64,000 bases of DNA from assembly GCF_021401135.1 (NCBI RefSeq), contig NZ_JACBFO010000002.1, positions 186,001-250,000 of the forward strand, given 5' to 3'. Shown one piece after another: positions 24,166 to 32,115 of the stretch (within the stretch, counting starts at the first letter, position 1; each line of letters opens with the position of its first letter). The notes under the pieces are model-generated. The model did no database searches, was not told the origin of the DNA, and saw nothing but the letters and a program-made list of their open reading frames with translations. Made by a program: the position numbers and the translations under genes. Origin of the DNA: Azonexus sp. R2A61. GTDB lineage: Bacteria; Pseudomonadota; Gammaproteobacteria; Burkholderiales; Rhodocyclaceae.

Positions 24166-26634
24166 ATGAACGACCAATTCGACCTGTTCGCCGGCAAACC
24201 GGCCCAAGACGACGACGCCCAGCCGGCCACCGCAACGCCCGATACCGGCAGCGCCCGGCAAGGCGCGCCCGAGGCCCCGACGGAATTGCCGGCCGGCACC
24301 GCCGAACTGCCCACCACAGGTTCGCCAGCCACCGCCCCGGAGAGCGACGCCGGTACGACCGACGACGCCGACCTGCCGCCGCTGCCGCCCGCCGCGCTGG
24401 GCCCGGCCGACGACATTCCGCCGCCGGCCGACTACGCCGCCCGCCGCTACCTCGAATACGCGATGAGCGTGGTCACCGGCCGCGCCCTGCCGGCCAACGC
24501 CGACGGCCAGAAGCCGGTGCAGCGGCGCATCCTCTACGCGATGCACCGGATGGGCCTGTACAAGAGCCCGAAGCACGTCAAGTCGGCGCGCGTCGTCGGC
24601 GACGTGATCGGTAAATACCACCCGCACGGCGATTCGTCGGTCTATGACGCCATGGTGCGCATGGCCCAGGACTGGAGCTTGCGCTACCCGGTGGTCGACG
24701 GCCAGGGCAACTTCGGCTCGCGCGACGGCGACAACGCCGCCGCCATGCGCTACACCGAGGCCCGGCTGACGCCGATCGCCGAACTGCTGCTCGGCGAACT
24801 CGACGAAGGCACGGTCGACTGGAAACCGAACTACGACGGGGTCAACGACGAACCCTGCGTACTGCCGGCGCGCCTGCCCTTCTGTCTGTTGAACGGCGCC
24901 TCCGGCATCGCCGTCGGCATGGCCACCGAAATTCCGGCGCACAACCTGCGCGAAGTCGCGGCGGCGGCGGTCGCCCTGATCCGCGACCCGGACTTCCCCG
25001 AGGACGAACTGCTCAAGCTGGTGCCCGGCCCCGATTACCCGGGCGGCGCCCAGATCATCTCGAGCCCCGAGGAAATCGCTGCCACCTACAAGAGCGGCCG
25101 CGGCAGCCTGCGCGTGCGCGCCAAGTGGAAGATCGAGAACCTGGCGCGCGGCCAGTGGCGCCTGGCGATCACCGAACTGCCGCCGGGCGTTTCGACCGCC
25201 ACGGTAATGTCCGAGATCGAGGCCTGCTCGAACCCGGTGGCCAAGGAAAAGGCCGGCAAGAAGGTGTTCACGCCGGAACAACTCAACCTCAAGGCGGCCT
25301 TCCTGTCGGCGATTTCCGAATCCGGCGTGCGCGACGAATCGGGCAAGGAGCACGCCGTGCGCCTGGTCATCGAACCGGCCAGCTCGCGGCAGACGCCGGA
25401 CGACCTGCTGCGCCTGCTGCTCGCCCACACCAGCCTGGAAACCAACGCCTCGATCAACCTGACGCTGCTCGGCCTGACCGGCTCGCCGCGCCAGGGCACG
25501 CTCTACGACATGATCGCCGAATGGTGCCGCTTCCGGCTAATCACCGTCGAACGGCGCACCCGCCACCGGCTGGCCGCCGCCGAAAAGCGCATCCACATCC
25601 TCGAAGGTCGGCAGGCAATCCTGCTCGACATCGACCGGGTGATCAAGGTGATCCGCGAATCGGACGACCCCAAGGCCGACCTGATCGCCGCCTTCAAGCT
25701 CAGCGAAATCCAGGCCGAGGACATCCTGGAAATCCGTCTGCGCCAGCTGGCCCGCCTCGAAGGCATCAAGATCGGCGAGGAACTGGCGAAACTGCGCGAG
25801 GAAGCCGCCGGCCTGAACAAGCTGCTCGACTCCGAAACCGCCCTGCGCGCCTGCGTCGCCGCCGAGATCGAGGCCGACGCCAAGAAATACGGCGACGACC
25901 GCCGGACGCTGATCGAAGCCGCCGAACGGGTCACCCTGTCCGACGCCAAGAACGTGTCGATTCCCGACGAGCCGACCACGCTGATCGTCTCCAAGCACGG
26001 CTGGCTGCGTTCGCGCACCGGCCACAACGTCGATCCGACGCAGCTCAGCTTCCGCTCCGGCGACAGCCTGCTCGCCTGCCTGCCCTGTCGCACGGTCAAC
26101 CACCTGATCCTGCTGGATACCCGCGGGCGCGCCTATTCGATCCCGGCGGCCGACCTGCCGGGCGGCAAGGGCGACGGCGTGCCGGCGACCTCGCTGGTCG
26201 ACTTCCAGGACGGCGGCAAACTGGCGCTGGCGCTCGCCGTCTCGGCCGACAAGCTTTACCTGGTCGCCGGTGAAGGCGGCTACGGTTTCCGCGTCAAGGG
26301 CGAGGATTTCATCTCGCGCGGCAAGGCCGGCAAGGCCTTCCTGACGCTCGACGCCGGCGAGGCGCCGGCGATCTTCCAGCCGGCTCCGGCCGATGGCGAA
26401 GTGGCAGTCTTCACCAGGGACGGTCGCGCCCTGGTCTTCCCGCTCGACGAAATCCGCCTGCTCGGCAAGGGCCGTGGCCTCAAGCTGATCGACGCGGCCC
26501 CCGGCAAAACCGCGCTGGAAGCGCTCGAAGCCGTCGTCGACGGTGTCGCCGGCAAGCTCAAGGGCGAACGTCTGGAAAGCTGCCGCGGCAATCGCGGCGG
26601 CAAGGGAAAACCGGTCAAGGCGCCGCGCAAATAA
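24166..26634 (+). CDS. parC: DNA topoisomerase IV subunit A with N-terminal extension
   Basis: This is an 822-residue GyrA/ParC-family subunit. The breakage-reunion domain starts near residue 85 ([21 protein letters not shown]), has the active-site Tyr196 in [12 protein letters not shown], and the quinolone-region [12 protein letters not shown]. The coiled coil and a short C-terminal beta-pinwheel follow. Relative to E. coli ParC (Tyr120) there are 76 extra residues at the N terminus, rich in Pro/Ala/Thr/Asp. They begin [12 protein letters not shown], whose QFDLF resembles a beta-clamp-binding QxxLF motif. It pairs with ParE at 13402 to decatenate chromosomes. It converges on the chemotaxis gene at a paired-palindrome hairpin. 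Confidence 0.93.
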   Translation: MNDQFDLFAGKPAQDDDAQPATATPDTGSARQGAPEAPTELPAGTAELPTTGSPATAPESDAGTTDDADLPPLPPAALGPADDIPPPADYAARRYLEYAMSVVTGRALPANADGQKPVQRRILYAMHRMGLYKSPKHVKSARVVGDVIGKYHPHGDSSVYDAMVRMAQDWSLRYPVVDGQGNFGSRDGDNAAAMRYTEARLTPIAELLLGELDEGTVDWKPNYDGVNDEPCVLPARLPFCLLNGASGIAVGMATEIPAHNLREVAAAAVALIRDPDFPEDELLKLVPGPDYPGGAQIISSPEEIAATYKSGRGSLRVRAKWKIENLARGQWRLAITELPPGVSTATVMSEIEACSNPVAKEKAGKKVFTPEQLNLKAAFLSAISESGVRDESGKEHAVRLVIEPASSRQTPDDLLRLLLAHTSLETNASINLTLLGLTGSPRQGTLYDMIAEWCRFRLITVERRTRHRLAAAEKRIHILEGRQAILLDIDRVIKVIRESDDPKADLIAAFKLSEIQAEDILEIRLRQLARLEGIKIGEELAKLREEAAGLNKLLDSETALRACVAAEIEADAKKYGDDRRTLIEAAERVTLSDAKNVSIPDEPTTLIVSKHGWLRSRTGHNVDPTQLSFRSGDSLLACLPCRTVNHLILLDTRGRAYSIPAADLPGGKGDGVPATSLVDFQDGGKLALALAVSADKLYLVAGEGGYGFRVKGEDFISRGKAGKAFLTLDAGEAPAIFQPAPADGEVAVFTRDGRALVFPLDEIRLLGKGRGLKLIDAAPGKTALEALEAVVDGVAGKLKGERLESCRGNRGGKGKPVKAPRK

Positions 26635-26640
26635 GGCGGC

Positions 26641-26683
26641 TGCGGTCGACGGCGTTTTTGGCACAAAAACCCGGTCGACCGCA
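26641..26683. terminator. Second long T-flanked hairpin of GGTCGAC-type palindromes, bidirectional
   Basis: Left arm 26641-26659 (TGCGGTCGACGGCG then TTTTT), 5-base loop, right arm 26665-26683 (AAAAAC then CCGGTCGACCGCA). It sits 6 bp after the parC stop and 33 bp before the stop of the convergent chemotaxis gene. The design is the same as at 10512-10555. Confidence 0.65.
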
Positions 26684-26715
26684 ACAACGGGACGGCAGCG
26701 AGCCGTCCTCGCCGA

Positions 26716-28344
26716 TCAGATCTTGAAGCGCTCGACCACCGCCTGCATGCGGTGTGCGGTCTGATCCAGACTGACCGCCGCCTGCGAGGTTTCGTGCGCG
26801 ATGGCGCTGGCTTCTTCGGATTGCGTGGCGATCTGCTCGATCTTCACCGCCACATCGGTCGACGCGGCCGACTGCTCGCGCAGGCCATTATCGACTTCGC
26901 GGACGACGCTCGCCACTTCCTGCGCCATTTCACGCAGACGGACGATGGCCTCGCCGGCCTGCTGGGCCAGATCGACGCTGCTGTCGGCCAGTTCGACCCC
27001 CTCGGCAATGCCGGTCACCACCTGACCGGTCGATTGCTGGATGGCGCCGACCATGTCGCGAATCTCGCCGGTCGACACCGCCGTCCTTTCGGCCAGCTTG
27101 CGCACCTCGTCGGCGACCACGGCAAAACCGCGCCCGGTCTCGCCGGCGCGCGCCGCTTCGATGGCGGCATTCAGCGCCAGCAGGTTGGTCTGGTCGGCGA
27201 TGTCGCGGATCACCGCAACGATGCCGGAAATCTTCTCCGACTCCTGCTTGAGTGCCTGAATCTGACCCGCCGCATTGCGCACCACGCCGGCGACCTGATT
27301 GATCTGGCCGATCAGCGCATCGATCGCCGCATTGCCCTGGACCGCCTGTTCGTCCGAGGCATTGGCCAGACGCGAAGCCTCGCTGGTATTTTCCGAGACG
27401 TGGTTGATCGACACCGTCAGTTCCTCGACATTGGCCGCAATGGCCGACGCGGCGCTGCTCTGCACCGTTGCCGACTGGTCGATCAATTGCACGGCATGAC
27501 TCAAGGACTTCGAGGCATCGAGAATCTGGCCGGCACCTTGCAGGGTTTCGCCCATCGCCGTACGCAACGACTGCTGCATTTCGCCGACCGCCGCGACCAG
27601 GCGGCCGATCTCGTCGGCACTCGGCGGCGGCAATTCGCCGCGCAGGTCGCCGGCCGCGATGCGCCGCGTGGCGACAACGGCGGCATCCAGTTGCCCGCCC
27701 ATACGACGGGCAATCACGTAGGAAACCAGCAAGGCCAGGACAACACCGGCCAACAACGCCGAAATGCCGCTGACCAGGCCGGCCTGCTGCTCTTCGCGCG
27801 CCTGCTTCACCTCCTCGTCGGCACCGGCGCTGTTGAGTTTCGCCAGTTCATCGGTACGGTCGCGCAAGGCATCGGCCAGCGGCCCCCATTCGGTACGCCG
27901 CAGGTGCTGCGCCGCCTCGTCGTTGCCGCCGAGCGACAGTGCAACGGCCTTTTCAACGATGGCGCGGTAAGCATCCGCCGCCTTCGTCGCCTCCTGATAA
28001 AGCGCACGTTCCCGATCGCTGCTGATCAGCTTCTCGTAATTGCGGAAAGCATCGCCCAACGCCCCTTCGAGCTGCTTCAGGCTCTTGGCATGCTTGGCCT
28101 TCTCCTCGGCACTGCCGGGCAACATGTATTCAAGACTGCGCACCCGATAACGCAAACGCAGCTGACTGATCTCGGCCACCGCCTGGATCGAGGGCAACCA
28201 GTTGCCGGCAATCTGCTCGGTACGCTCGCCGACGGCGCGGATTTCCAGGACGCAGTAGATCAGCGCGATGATCAGCACGCCGCCGCTGGCGACGAAGTTG
28301 ATCAGCAGCTTGTAACGCAGCGATAGATTGTCGAACCAGCTCAT
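26716..28344 (-). CDS. Methyl-accepting chemotaxis protein
   Basis: This 542-residue receptor starts at ATG 28344 ([18 protein letters not shown]). It has a membrane helix at about 12-32, a periplasmic four-helix-bundle sensor (about 33-190) and a second helix (about 192-212). HAMP follows ([21 protein letters not shown]) and then a long signalling domain with the conserved tip [31 protein letters not shown]. There is no C-terminal NWETF-type pentapeptide; it ends VVERFKI, so adaptation enzymes would act without a tether. No che genes are nearby. The ligand is unknown. Confidence 0.93.
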   Translation of the reverse strand: MSWFDNLSLRYKLLINFVASGGVLIIALIYCVLEIRAVGERTEQIAGNWLPSIQAVAEISQLRLRYRVRSLEYMLPGSAEEKAKHAKSLKQLEGALGDAFRNYEKLISSDRERALYQEATKAADAYRAIVEKAVALSLGGNDEAAQHLRRTEWGPLADALRDRTDELAKLNSAGADEEVKQAREEQQAGLVSGISALLAGVVLALLVSYVIARRMGGQLDAAVVATRRIAAGDLRGELPPPSADEIGRLVAAVGEMQQSLRTAMGETLQGAGQILDASKSLSHAVQLIDQSATVQSSAASAIAANVEELTVSINHVSENTSEASRLANASDEQAVQGNAAIDALIGQINQVAGVVRNAAGQIQALKQESEKISGIVAVIRDIADQTNLLALNAAIEAARAGETGRGFAVVADEVRKLAERTAVSTGEIRDMVGAIQQSTGQVVTGIAEGVELADSSVDLAQQAGEAIVRLREMAQEVASVVREVDNGLREQSAASTDVAVKIEQIATQSEEASAIAHETSQAAVSLDQTAHRMQAVVERFKI

Positions 28345-28486
28345 GCAAAGCACCTCTTGTCGGTCATGAAACGCGTTATCGAAGGAATCCCGGGCAACAC
28401 CGATCCCCGCCGGCTAGATTACACGATCCGGCATAAAAGTCCGCCATGCGGTCGATTTCGGGAATTACGCGAAGGCCCGGCGGCCT

Positions 28487-29617
28487 TCAGTCCAGCGTCA
28501 GGTCGCGCCACACCCGCCGCTGCTCGAGCGCCCGGGCATGCGCATGACGGGCGCGTAGCCGCGGATCGGTAAGCAGCAGGCCGGCCGTCTCGCCGATCAC
28601 CATGATCACGCCCAGTACCGGCAACACCAGCATCAACCCGGGCACACCGGCCACCGCACCGCCAACGAAGATCATCAGCACGGTCAGCAAGGGGTGCATG
28701 TTCAAGCTCTTGCCAACCGTCAGCGGCATGAACACGAAATCGTCGAGCAGGCGAACGGCCACGAACAGCCCGATGGCGGCGTAGGCGACGCCGGGCTGGC
28801 CGGGAAAATCGGTGGCGGCCACCAGCACCACCAGGACGCAACCGAGCACCGAGCCGACGAAAGGCACCCAGGCCAGCACCGCCGCCAGCAGGCCGAGCAG
28901 CAACGCCCCGTCGATACCGATGATCCACAGGCCGACCGCCAGACAAAGCGTGTCGAGCACGGTCAACTGCAGCAAACCGACGAAATATTGCCGGGCCGTG
29001 CGGTCGACCGCATCGAGCACGTACAAACTGCGTTCGAAATAGGCATTCGGCACCGCACGCAGCAACAAGCGCCGGAAGCGCCAGCCGTCGCGCAGCATGA
29101 AGAAAGCCAGAAACGGCGCCAGCAACAGGGTCGGCGACCATGCGGCGACGCCAAGCGCGATCCCCGGCAGGTAGTTGGCGGCGAAATGCTCGAAGAAGCT
29201 GCCGAGTTGCACTTCCAGCATCTGTCGTGCGCTGCCGTCGGCCAGAAAGGTAAAACGCCCTTCCAGATCGCTCAAGGCATCGGCCAGCAGGCGCAGGCCG
29301 CCGCCTACGTAGCGCAACGCCGTGCCATGCAGATTGACCAGATCGCCCAGCAAACGGGGAAAACCGAAGGTCGCCAGCAAGGCAAAGGCAGCGAAGGCCA
29401 GCCCGCTGACCCAGGTCGCCGCGGCATCGTGCGACACCCCGCGCAGCACCAGGCGGAGTTTGAGCGGCGCCAGCAGGTAGTGGATGATTAGCGCCAGCAC
29501 AAAAGGCACGACCAGCCACAGGATTTTCTGGAAAAAGAAGAGGACCAGGCAGGTCGCCGCAATATTGCCCAGCCAGACCAGTGGACCGGGCCGATAGCGC
29601 GAACCGTGCAGCGTCAT
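28487..29617 (-). CDS. AI-2E family transporter (PerM/TqsA-like)
   Basis: This 376-residue protein has about eight membrane helices. The family signature is around FLAFFMLRDGWRFRRLLLRAVP, followed by LAWVPFVGSVLGCVLVVLVA and DDFVFMPLTVGKSLNMHPLLTV, where the central helices of AI-2E proteins lie. Members export small molecules (E. coli TqsA, autoinducer-2) or act as Na+/H+ antiporters, so the substrate is open. It overlaps the cNMP-binding gene upstream by 4 bp (29614-29617). An exact GCGGTCGACCGC copy lies in frame as AVDR at 29000. Confidence 0.87.
   Translation of the reverse strand: MTLHGSRYRPGPLVWLGNIAATCLVLFFFQKILWLVVPFVLALIIHYLLAPLKLRLVLRGVSHDAAATWVSGLAFAAFALLATFGFPRLLGDLVNLHGTALRYVGGGLRLLADALSDLEGRFTFLADGSARQMLEVQLGSFFEHFAANYLPGIALGVAAWSPTLLLAPFLAFFMLRDGWRFRRLLLRAVPNAYFERSLYVLDAVDRTARQYFVGLLQLTVLDTLCLAVGLWIIGIDGALLLGLLAAVLAWVPFVGSVLGCVLVVLVAATDFPGQPGVAYAAIGLFVAVRLLDDFVFMPLTVGKSLNMHPLLTVLMIFVGGAVAGVPGLMLVLPVLGVIMVIGETAGLLLTDPRLRARHAHARALEQRRVWRDLTLD
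29000..29011. repeat. GCGGTCGACCGC inside the AI-2E transporter gene
   Basis: Exact palindrome copy, within TGCGGTCGACCGCA; on the coding strand it encodes Ala-Val-Asp-Arg. Confidence 0.9.
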
Positions 29618-30072
29618 GCCGAGTCACCGAGCATCGCCCGCAGGCGGCGTCCCAGATGGCGGGCCAATTGCAGGGAGATGCTCGAAGCGATGCGCGCGTG
29701 CGAGGCCATCAAGCGCTCGAAATCGGTCCGCGGCAGGACCACCAGCGTGCTCGGTTCGACCGCCCTGACCTGCGCCGAACGCGGCACATCGTCGAGCAGC
29801 CCCATCTCGCCGAAAAAAGCGCCCGGCCCCAGTTCGGCCAGCGCTGTCGCCTGGCTATCGGCATGGACGGCAACCCGGCCGGCAACGATGACATAGAGTG
29901 CCTGCCCCTCTTCGCCGGCATCGAACACCACCTCGCCGGCCAGAAAACGCCGTTCGTGGGCAAACGCCTCGACCACGCGCAATTCCCGCTCGCCCAGCCC
30001 GCCGAACAATTCGCTGCCGGCCAGACGTTGGCCATCGCGCCGATGCTTCTCTTCCCGCAATCGCAATCTCAT
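29614..30072 (-). CDS. Cyclic nucleotide-binding domain protein (Crp-like sensor domain only)
   Basis: This is a 152-residue protein, starting at ATG 30072 (MRLRLREEKHRRDG) preceded by GGGGCGG. It is a stand-alone cNMP-binding beta-barrel: FLAGEVVFDAGEEGQALYVIVAGRV and the phosphate-binding-cassette region ELGPGAFFGEMGLLDDVPRSAQVRA, with the typical Gly-Glu and Arg. There is no HTH, so it is not a Crp-type transcription factor. It overlaps the transporter gene by 4 bp and may regulate that permease, which is inference from coupling. Confidence 0.85.
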   Translation of the reverse strand: MRLRLREEKHRRDGQRLAGSELFGGLGERELRVVEAFAHERRFLAGEVVFDAGEEGQALYVIVAGRVAVHADSQATALAELGPGAFFGEMGLLDDVPRSAQVRAVEPSTLVVLPRTDFERLMASHARIASSISLQLARHLGRRLRAMLGDSA

Positions 30073-30129
30073 GATCCGCCCCTGGAAATCCCCGCGGCAT
30101 TCTAGCGCAGCAGCGTAGCCACCAAAGAA

Positions 30130-30154
30130 AAACCGGGGCACCAGGCCCCGGTTT
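30130..30154 (-). terminator. Intrinsic terminator of the phasin gene
   Basis: AAACCGGGGC (30130-30139) pairs with GCCCCGGTTT (30145-30154). On the minus strand the stem is followed by TTTTTC, so it ends phasin transcription. Confidence 0.8.
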
Positions 30155-30178
30155 CAACAAGCAGCAGCGACAGCTGGA

Positions 30179-30730
30179 TCAGGCGGCCTTCTTGGCGGCT
30201 TTCGGCGCAGCGACGTTGGTGGCCTTCAGCGTGGCTTGCGTGGCGGCGGCAACGCTGGCTTCGGCAACTTCGGCAGCCTGCTTGGCAACCTTGTTCAGGC
30301 CTTCGTAAGCTTCGTTGGCCGACTTGATCGCGGTCTTGACGGCGGCAACGGCAACTTCCGAACCGGCCGGGGCGCTGGCCAGGGCCTTTTCGACCAGGCT
30401 GGAGACCTTGGCATTGGTGTCGGCGACGTGCGTCTCGACTTCCTTGGCGATCTTTTCCTTGGCTTCGGTGGCGATGGCGATCACGTTACGCGAGTACTCG
30501 ACACCCTTTTCCAGCGACGGCGTGGCAACGACCTTCTGCAGTTCGACCAGGGAATGCACATCCTTGATGCCGGACAGCGCTTCGACATAGGACAGGTAGG
30601 CTTCGAAAGCCGAACGGGCGGCGGCCAGGTTCAACAGGGCCAGACGCTCGAGACCGTCGAAAGCGGTGTTGGCGAAAAACAGCGAGAAGTTGGCGCCGGA
30701 TTTGGCGAAGTCTTCGATCTTGATGGTCAT
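30179..30730 (-). CDS. phaP: Phasin family protein (PHA granule coat)
   Basis: This 183-residue, Ala-rich, amphipathic helical protein starts MTIKIEDFAKSGANFSLFFANTAFDGLERLALLNLAAAR, matching the phasin domain. It ends in an Ala/Lys-rich tail, KATNVAAPKAAKKAA, of the kind that binds DNA or polymer. Phasins coat polyhydroxyalkanoate granules and set granule number and size. The start at 30730 has TGGAGCATCGTC upstream. A sigma-70 promoter and inverted repeats lie upstream (30767-30841). PHA synthesis genes are not in the window. Confidence 0.88.
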   Translation of the reverse strand: MTIKIEDFAKSGANFSLFFANTAFDGLERLALLNLAAARSAFEAYLSYVEALSGIKDVHSLVELQKVVATPSLEKGVEYSRNVIAIATEAKEKIAKEVETHVADTNAKVSSLVEKALASAPAGSEVAVAAVKTAIKSANEAYEGLNKVAKQAAEVAEASVAAATQATLKATNVAAPKAAKKAA

Positions 30731-30790
30731 GACGATGCTCCAGTAGGTTGAAAAACGATCAGCGACTTTTGTGCGCTGCAACATGACCGC

Positions 30791-30841
30791 ATTCTAAACA
30801 TCGAAAAGCGGGTGTCAAGTGAATTTTGTGCGTTGCACAAA
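30791..30841 (-). promoter_or_regulatory. Sigma-70 promoter and inverted-repeat operator of the phasin gene
   Basis: On the minus strand TTGACA (30813-30818) and TAGAAT (30791-30796) are separated by 16 bp. Just upstream, TTTGTGC (30825-30831) and GCACAAA (30835-30841) form a perfect inverted repeat. A related TTTTGTGCGCTGCAA lies downstream near 30768. TGC-N3-GCA-like sites next to phasin promoters are the usual targets of the PHA-responsive repressor PhaR; that assignment is inferred. Confidence 0.6.
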
Positions 30842-30857
30842 TTACAACCTCCCCACT

Positions 30858-30873
30858 CGGCACAATGATTGCA
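30858..30873 (+). promoter_or_regulatory. Sigma-54 promoter of the NifX/NifB-C-like gene
   Basis: CGGCACA-ATGA-TTGCA fits TGGCACG-N4-TTGCW with two changes, with invariant GG (30859-30860) and GC (30871-30872) separated by 10. The start would be near 30884, and the gene starts at 30916 after GGGAGACC. The region is shared with the divergent phasin promoter. Confidence 0.7.
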
Positions 30874-30915
30874 TCAGCCCCTCCCGACACCGATTTCACC
30901 CCGGGAGACCAGATC

Positions 30916-31272
30916 ATGAACCCGCCTGCCAGGCCCCTGCGCATCGCCGTCGCCACCAAGGATCAACGCCAGATCGACCTGCATTTCGGCCATGCCGACG
31001 ATTTCGCCATTTATGCGGTCGACGGCGGAAAACCGACATTTCTCGAACGACGGATCGTCGAACATTATTGCCAGGGCGGTTACGGCGACGAAGACAAGCG
31101 CGAGATCATCCTGCGCGCACTGAGCGACTGTTCGGCGCTGTTCGCCGCGCGCATCGGCGACGGTCCGAAAAAGCGTCTTGCCGACGCCGGCATCGAAGCG
31201 GTGGATGGCTATCCGTACGGCGCCGTCGAAGAATCTTTGAGCGCCTGGCTCAGTGCTCGCGATGCGAGTTGA
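30916..31272 (+). CDS. NifX/NifB C-terminal-like (dinitrogenase iron-molybdenum cofactor family) protein
   Basis: This 118-residue single-domain protein of the NifX/NafY/NifB-C fold has IAVATKDQRQIDLHFGHADDFAIYAVDG, with the conserved HFGHA, and ERRIVEHYCQGGYGDEDK containing a metal-binding-like HYC. Family members bind FeMo-co or its precursor NifB-co. The ATG at 30916 has GGGAGACCAGATC upstream. It stands outside any nif cluster visible here, yet has a sigma-54 promoter, so it is a candidate member of the nif regulon or a molybdenum/iron-sulfur chaperone. Confidence 0.82.
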   Translation: MNPPARPLRIAVATKDQRQIDLHFGHADDFAIYAVDGGKPTFLERRIVEHYCQGGYGDEDKREIILRALSDCSALFAARIGDGPKKRLADAGIEAVDGYPYGAVEESLSAWLSARDAS

Positions 31273-31290
31273 AACAACCGCGGCACCAAT

Positions 31291-31323
31291 GAAAACCGGG
31301 CACTCCCGCGAGGAAGTGCCCGG
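31291..31323 (-). terminator. Intrinsic terminator of the tRNA-Arg pair
   Basis: CCGGGCACT (31296-31304) pairs with AGTGCCCGG (31315-31323) around a 10-base loop. On the minus strand the stem is followed by TTTTC. It lies just downstream of the tRNA-Arg genes and also ends the NifX-like gene from the other side. Confidence 0.75.
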
Positions 31324-31341
31324 CATGAATTCGTGAGGCTT

Positions 31342-31418
31342 TGGCGCGCCCGGAGCGATTCGAACGCCCGACCCTCTGGTTCGTAGCCAGATACTCTATC
31401 CAACTGAGCTACGGGCGC
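31342..31418 (-). tRNA. tRNA-Arg (anticodon ACG), copy 1
   Basis: This 77-base gene has an encoded CCA. The acceptor stem is GCGCCCG/CGGGCGC, the D arm contains GCTCAGTTGGATAGAG, the anticodon arm is CTGGCTACGAACCAG with ACG, and the T arm is GTTCGAATC. It reads CGU/CGC/CGA after A34 deamination. It is identical to the second copy 53 bp away. Confidence 0.97.
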
Positions 31419-31471
31419 GCTGCCTGTTTCACGAGCAATCCGACCGAAAACGGTCGAAGTGCAGGTCTGAG

Positions 31472-31548
31472 TGGCGCGCCCGGAGCGATTCGAACGCCCG
31501 ACCCTCTGGTTCGTAGCCAGATACTCTATCCAACTGAGCTACGGGCGC
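31472..31548 (-). tRNA. tRNA-Arg (anticodon ACG), copy 2
   Basis: It is identical in sequence to copy 1, including the encoded CCA. The pair is transcribed on the minus strand, this copy first. The 53-bp spacer carries CGACCG/CGGTCG (31441-31456), a small hairpin that may help processing. Confidence 0.97.
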
Positions 31549-31620
31549 GCTGTCAGAGCCGCGCATTATACGGACAAGCGCGCGGATTGCAAGTCTTTCC
31601 GGGAAAACGGGACGATGCGG

Positions 31621-31980
31621 TCACGACGCGTCGCTCCCCCAGGCACGCGGATCGATTTCCAGATGATTGCGCACTTCCCCGACTCCCGGCACCGCGGCGG
31701 CCCGGCCCAGGGCACGGTGCAGGGTACGTTCGTCGGGCACCGAGCCACGCAGCAGCACAACCGGCCCGTCAAGCGCCACGACGAAATGCGAACCGGCCAA
31801 CGCCGCATCGTGGTGCAAGGCTTCTTCGATGCGTTCGACCAGTTGATCGGTACGGTGCGCCAGCACGGCATCGGTCAGGTCCAGCGCGCGGACCTGGCCG
31901 CTCAGCGCAGAGCCCAGCCCCAGGCCGGCCAGGGTCGCCAGCGCGAACAGCAGGAAGCGTTTGAAATGTCGTTCGATCAT
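31621..31980 (-). CDS. BON-domain periplasmic protein, likely GlrR/sigma-54 dependent
   Basis: This is a 119-residue protein. A signal peptide (RHFKRFLLFALATLAGLGLG, cleaved near QVRA) precedes one BON domain: DQLVERIEEALHHDAALAGSHFVVALDG, VVLLRGSVPDERTLHRALGRAAAVPGVGEVRNHLEI. BON proteins such as OsmY and DolP bind phospholipid surfaces and stabilise the envelope. AAAGGAGAGGGCGACG precedes the ATG. A sigma-54 promoter (32019-32034) and a GlrR-type box (32098-32115) lie upstream, and glrR itself is the next gene. This suggests direct control by the adjacent two-component system. Confidence 0.85.
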   Translation of the reverse strand: MIERHFKRFLLFALATLAGLGLGSALSGQVRALDLTDAVLAHRTDQLVERIEEALHHDAALAGSHFVVALDGPVVLLRGSVPDERTLHRALGRAAAVPGVGEVRNHLEIDPRAWGSDAS

Positions 31981-32018
31981 CGTCGCCCTCTCCTTTCTTC
32001 ATCGATCCGGCAAAGCCA

Positions 32019-32034
32019 TGCGAAGTTCATGCCA
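32019..32034 (-). promoter_or_regulatory. Sigma-54 promoter of the BON-domain gene
   Basis: On the minus strand TGGCATG-AACT-TCGCA matches TGGCACG-N4-TTGCW with two changes and exact GG-N10-GC spacing. The predicted start is near 32007, giving a leader of about 27 bases. It resembles the bactofilin promoter at 35681, which also has TCGCA as its -12 element. Confidence 0.75.
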
Positions 32035-32097
32035 GGATGATTTTTCCCCGCGTTACCAGGCATTTGCACAAATCCCCCGCCGCCGACAGCCGCAGAA

Positions 32098-32115
32098 TGT
32101 CGTCGGCCGGCGACG
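32098..32115. promoter_or_regulatory. GlrR-type enhancer box upstream of the BON-domain gene
   Basis: TGTC-GTCGGCCGGC-GACG matches 7 of 8 positions of TGTC-N10-GACA, the site bound by E. coli GlrR upstream of glmY. Its centre is about 100 bp upstream of the predicted start, and it ends directly at the 3' end of glrR. Confidence 0.65.

Noticed and set aside
31341..32040. Two open frames on the plus strand both starting MARPERFERPTLWFVARYS
   Set aside because: They are the antisense of the two identical tRNA-Arg genes; this peptide is a well-known artefact of tRNA complement translation.
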